16,197 bases of DNA from Bacteroidota bacterium (lineage in GTDB: Bacteria; Bacteroidota; Bacteroidia; Bacteroidales; Prolixibacteraceae): positions 1-16,197 of the forward strand of contig JABMPI010000451.1 of NCBI GenBank assembly GCA_013203755.1, given 5' to 3'. The translations under genes and the position numbers were made by a program. Shown piece by piece: positions 13,680 to 16,197 of the stretch. The notes beneath the pieces are model-generated. The model was given only the letters and a program-made list of their open reading frames with translations. It had not been told where the DNA came from and searched no databases. Position 1 is the first letter of the stretch. Each line of letters opens with the position of its first letter.

Positions 13680-14459
13680 ATGGCAACATTTTTATTCGAT
13701 AAAATAATTTTTGGTCCGGTAAAAAGCCGCAGACTTGGTGTTTCTTTAGGAATTAATTTACTCCCCACAAATGTAAAAGTGTGTTCATTCGATTGTATTT
13801 ATTGCGAATGTGGCTGGACTCCTAAAAAATACGAAGAGAAAGCAATTCTTCCCAAAAGAGAAGAGGTTCGGGAAAAGCTGGAAGCGACATTAAAAAACAT
13901 GGTAGCCGAAAACCAGCTGCCCGATGTTATTACTTTTGCCGGAAATGGCGAACCAACACTGCATCCAGAATTTGCAGGAATTATTGACGACACCATTGAA
14001 TTACGTAACAAACTAACACCAAACGCGCGAATTGCAGTTTTGTCGAATGCTACCATGTTACACAAAAAGCCCGTTTTTAATGCATTGCTAAAAATTAAAG
14101 ACAACATTCAAAAACTCGACTCTGCTTTTGAAGAAACAATTCGATTACTCGATTGCCCAAACGGTAGTTTTAATCTGGAGAAAGTAATTAAACAATTAGA
14201 AGCTTTTAACGGAAAAATTATAATTCAAACCATGTTTATACGTGGAAGTTTTAAGGAAAATAAAATCGATAATACAACCGAAAAGGAGATTTCTGCCTGG
14301 TTAGAATTGCTTAAAAAAATAAATCCATCGCAGGTTATGATTTATACCATTGCAAGGGATACTCCGCTGGATTCGCTGGAAAAAGTTTCGCTCGAAGATT
14401 TAAATTCAATTGCTGAACGTGTAAAAACTTCAGGGTTCGACGTTCAGGTTTCGGGTTAA
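13680..14459 (+). CDS. Radical SAM protein, COG0731-like
   Basis: A 259-residue cytoplasmic radical SAM enzyme. The start at 13680 gives MATFLFDKIIFGPVKSRRLG, where FGPVxSRRLGxSLGIN is the hallmark N-terminus of the COG0731 group. The iron-sulfur motif is CSFDCIYC (Cys35, Cys39, Cys42: CxxxCxxC), followed by another Cys at 44. ITFAGNGEPTLHPEF is the GE/SAM-binding block and IAVLSNATML the following strand. The C-terminal half (QTMFIRGSFKENKIDN, MIYTIARDTPLDSLEKVS) continues the barrel as in the family. COG0731 is named after archaeal Taw1-type wyosine tRNA synthases, but bacterial members of this length have no assigned reaction that I know of, and bacteria lack wyosine. It is convergent with the DUF2147 gene ten bases away and seems to be transcribed alone. 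Confidence 0.88.
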   Translation: MATFLFDKIIFGPVKSRRLGVSLGINLLPTNVKVCSFDCIYCECGWTPKKYEEKAILPKREEVREKLEATLKNMVAENQLPDVITFAGNGEPTLHPEFAGIIDDTIELRNKLTPNARIAVLSNATMLHKKPVFNALLKIKDNIQKLDSAFEETIRLLDCPNGSFNLEKVIKQLEAFNGKIIIQTMFIRGSFKENKIDNTTEKEISAWLELLKKINPSQVMIYTIARDTPLDSLEKVSLEDLNSIAERVKTSGFDVQVSG

Positions 14460-14469
14460 TTTAATGCTT

Positions 14470-14913
14470 TTATAAAGTGGCTCTATACCACTCCGAACTT
14501 TTCCCGATCCAACGAATTCCGGCAACAAAACCTTTTAAATTCAATAAATCATCGTTTTCTAGCCAGCCATAACAATCGTAAGTTTTTCCAGATTTAGGAT
14601 CGTAAATAGAACCGGCTTTCCACTCTTTATTTTTAGCATCGTATTCAAATCCTTTTAGAATTTGCAATCCTACAATTGACCGATTTCGCAAGGATTCATC
14701 CGGATTTTCATCGTCTTTAGGTGGCGCACCATTTTCATATTTTTCAGGAATCATATATACGATTGTACCAATATATTTCCCATCTTTTTTTTCAACCTCA
14801 ATTTTTGTAGTTTTTTCATCGTTCCACCAAATACCTACAATTTTATTGGCTTCCTGTGCCATTCCGCTAAAAGTATAAATCCCAAGAAATAAAAAGATGA
14901 ATATTTTTTTCAT
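14470..14913 (-). CDS. Secreted DUF2147 protein
   Basis: A 147-residue exported protein of the DUF2147 family. Residues 1-20 are a signal peptide (MKKIFIFLFLGIYTFSGMAQ) with a plausible signal peptidase I site after AQ, and there is no lipobox. The mature domain begins NKIVGIWWNDEKTTKIEVEK, then DGKYIGTIVYM, SIVGLQILKGFEYDAKNKEW, GSIYDPKSGKTYDCYGWLEN and FVAGIRWIGKSSEWYRA. This is the family's typical 'G.W......I.I....g...G.Iv' and 'G.IydP..Gk.Y.c......L.l.G......iG....W.R' pattern, predicted to form a lipocalin-like beta barrel. The function is unknown, with a periplasmic or surface location. It is head to head with the penicillin-acylase-like gene across 97 bp, where I find no consensus promoter match for either gene. 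Confidence 0.88.
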   Translation of the reverse strand: MKKIFIFLFLGIYTFSGMAQEANKIVGIWWNDEKTTKIEVEKKDGKYIGTIVYMIPEKYENGAPPKDDENPDESLRNRSIVGLQILKGFEYDAKNKEWKAGSIYDPKSGKTYDCYGWLENDDLLNLKGFVAGIRWIGKSSEWYRATL

Positions 14914-15010
14914 GCTAATTTTGATGTTTATTTGGAATAAATATATAAATAATTGATATTCAACCTATAATTAAGACTAATTATTTAAATACCTTACTAA
15001 ATTAAAGGAA

Positions 15011-16197
15011 ATGAAAATAGCTAAACGAATTCTACTCGGGCTACTTATTTTAATCATTCTACTTACTATTATTGGATTATTTTTTCTTCATAATTTAAAA
15101 AATTCAGCAATTCCAGATTACAATAAAAGCCTTGAACTAACCGGATTAACAGAGGAAGTTTCCATTCTTCGCGATGCTCATGGTATTCCACATATATATG
15201 CTAAAAATGAAACGGATTTGTATCGTTCTGTTGGTTTTGTAATGGCACAAGATAGATTGTGGCAAATGGATTTACTTCGTCGTGTTACGCAAGGCCGCCT
15301 GTCAGAAATTTTGGGCAAAGACCAAATAAACACCGATTTATTAATGCGTGCTCTTCGAATTCAGGAGAAATCTGAAAAAGTATTACAAAGTTTACAACCC
15401 GAAATAATTACTGCTGTGGAAGCCTTTGCAAAAGGAATGAATTATTACATTGAAAATTACCCGCTTCCTCCAGAGTTTAAAGTTTTGGGTTACAAACCCG
15501 AACCCTGGCAACCTGTGCATTCACTTAATTTAATCGGATACATGTCGTGGGATTTAAGTTCCGGATGGGGTACAGAAATCCTTTTGAATGAATTAAAAAA
15601 GGAGCTTAGCCAAGAACAACTTTTAGAACTCATTCCTGATTTAGATAAACACAAAACTGCCATTTATCCCAATTTTATTTTACCTGAAATTAACATTGAT
15701 GAAATACTTTTATCAGCAAATAAAGAGCTGGAGAAATTGGGTGTTGAAGTTTTCCAGGGAAGTAACAATTGGGCGGTTTCAGGTAAAAAAAGTATTAGCG
15801 GAAAACCATTATTGGCCAACGACATGCACCTCGGGCTATTTGCACCTGGTATTTGGTATCAAATGCACCAAAATGTTGCAGGAAAAGTAAATGTTACCGG
15901 GCTCGTTCTTCCTGGGCAACCCTTCGTAATTGCAGGCCACAACGATTCAATTGCCTGGGGAATGACGAATGTAATGGTAGATGATCTCGATTTTTATGCT
16001 GAGAAATTAAATAATAATTCAACCAAATATTTGTTGGATGGCGAATGGAAAAATCTGGATATAAAAAATGAAATTATAAAAACCAAAGAAGGAGAGGAAA
16101 TTATAAAAACTTTAAAATTTACTCACCGTGGGCCAATAGTAAACCAGTTAAAAAAAGAAAAAGAAATTCCCCTTTCAATCCACTGGGTTGGTAGCGA
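15011..16197 (+). CDS. Penicillin acylase family hydrolase, membrane-anchored (3' end off window)
   Basis: The first 395 residues of an Ntn-hydrolase that cleaves amide bonds such as those of beta-lactam side chains or acyl-homoserine lactones. The family is usually about 750-850 residues, so roughly half is missing to the right. Residues 7-27 are an uncleaved-looking membrane helix (ILLGLLILIILLTIIGLFFL) with a positive start (MKIAKR), so the enzyme is probably anchored facing the periplasm. The alpha chain shows VSILRDAHGIPHIYAKNETD, GFVMAQDRLWQMDLLRRVTQ, GRLSEILG and FKVLGYKPEPWQP. The autocatalytic site is FQGSNNWAVSG: cleavage before Ser251 would expose the catalytic serine at the beta-chain N-terminus. 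LLANDMHLG and GLVLPGQPFVIAGHNDSIAWG follow, as expected. The ATG at 15011 is preceded by AAAGGAA, one of few Shine-Dalgarno-like stretches here. The native substrate is unknown. Confidence 0.92.
   Translation, partial: MKIAKRILLGLLILIILLTIIGLFFLHNLKNSAIPDYNKSLELTGLTEEVSILRDAHGIPHIYAKNETDLYRSVGFVMAQDRLWQMDLLRRVTQGRLSEILGKDQINTDLLMRALRIQEKSEKVLQSLQPEIITAVEAFAKGMNYYIENYPLPPEFKVLGYKPEPWQPVHSLNLIGYMSWDLSSGWGTEILLNELKKELSQEQLLELIPDLDKHKTAIYPNFILPEINIDEILLSANKELEKLGVEVFQGSNNWAVSGKKSISGKPLLANDMHLGLFAPGIWYQMHQNVAGKVNVTGLVLPGQPFVIAGHNDSIAWGMTNVMVDDLDFYAEKLNNNSTKYLLDGEWKNLDIKNEIIKTKEGEEIIKTLKFTHRGPIVNQLKKEKEIPLSIHWVGS

Overview
The window is an ordinary, densely coded chromosomal segment of an AT-rich member of the Bacteroidota. 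It fits best with Bacteroidales/Marinilabiliales-type organisms, though the genus cannot be settled from sequence alone. The evidence is the set of lineage-typical families (DUF4270, DUF4252, DUF4296, the short glycogen-synthase-like protein beside panC/panD), the near absence of Shine-Dalgarno sequences, and several matches to the Bacteroidota -7 promoter element TAnnTTTG. I see no tRNA, rRNA, CRISPR array, insertion sequence, phage gene or other sign of horizontal transfer. No gap between genes exceeds about 255 bases once the two edge-truncated genes are counted.

Layout. 1-1107 (minus): a TauE/SafE-type transporter followed one base later by a SAM methyltransferase that runs off the left edge. 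1271-2664 (minus): tRNA-dihydrouridine synthase and a YkvA/DUF1232 membrane protein, joined by a one-base TAATG overlap. 2835-3233 (plus): a small lipoprotein, tail to tail with mntP (minus, 3236-3805). 3956-6002 (plus): an ECF sigma factor, an overlapping single-pass membrane protein in the usual anti-sigma position, two strong hairpins, then a secreted DUF4252 protein with a coiled coil and an unusual C-terminal tail. A 30-bp perfect palindrome at 6026-6055 serves as a two-way terminator against the next, oppositely oriented block.

6076-8384 (minus): a DUF4270 outer-membrane-type lipoprotein and a shortened, catalytically degenerate glycogen-synthase-like protein. The latter is divergent from panC and panD (8614-9815, plus), the beta-alanine/pantothenate branch of coenzyme A synthesis. 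10069-13593 (plus): heptose-1-phosphate adenylyltransferase (rfaE2), radA, a DUF4296 lipoprotein and a zinc amidohydrolase of unknown substrate, closely packed. 13680-14459 (plus): a COG0731-type radical SAM protein. 14470-14913 (minus): a secreted DUF2147 protein. 15011 to the right edge (plus): the first half of a membrane-anchored penicillin-acylase-family hydrolase.

Most of this is housekeeping: tRNA modification, recombination repair, cofactor and LPS-precursor synthesis, metal export. The points most worth following are the conserved but catalytically degenerate GT5-like protein beside pantothenate synthesis, the sigma/anti-sigma/DUF4252 operon with its tandem hairpins and odd C-terminal tail, and the amidohydrolase and radical SAM enzymes of unknown substrate. 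I found no clear case for a wholly new multi-gene system.
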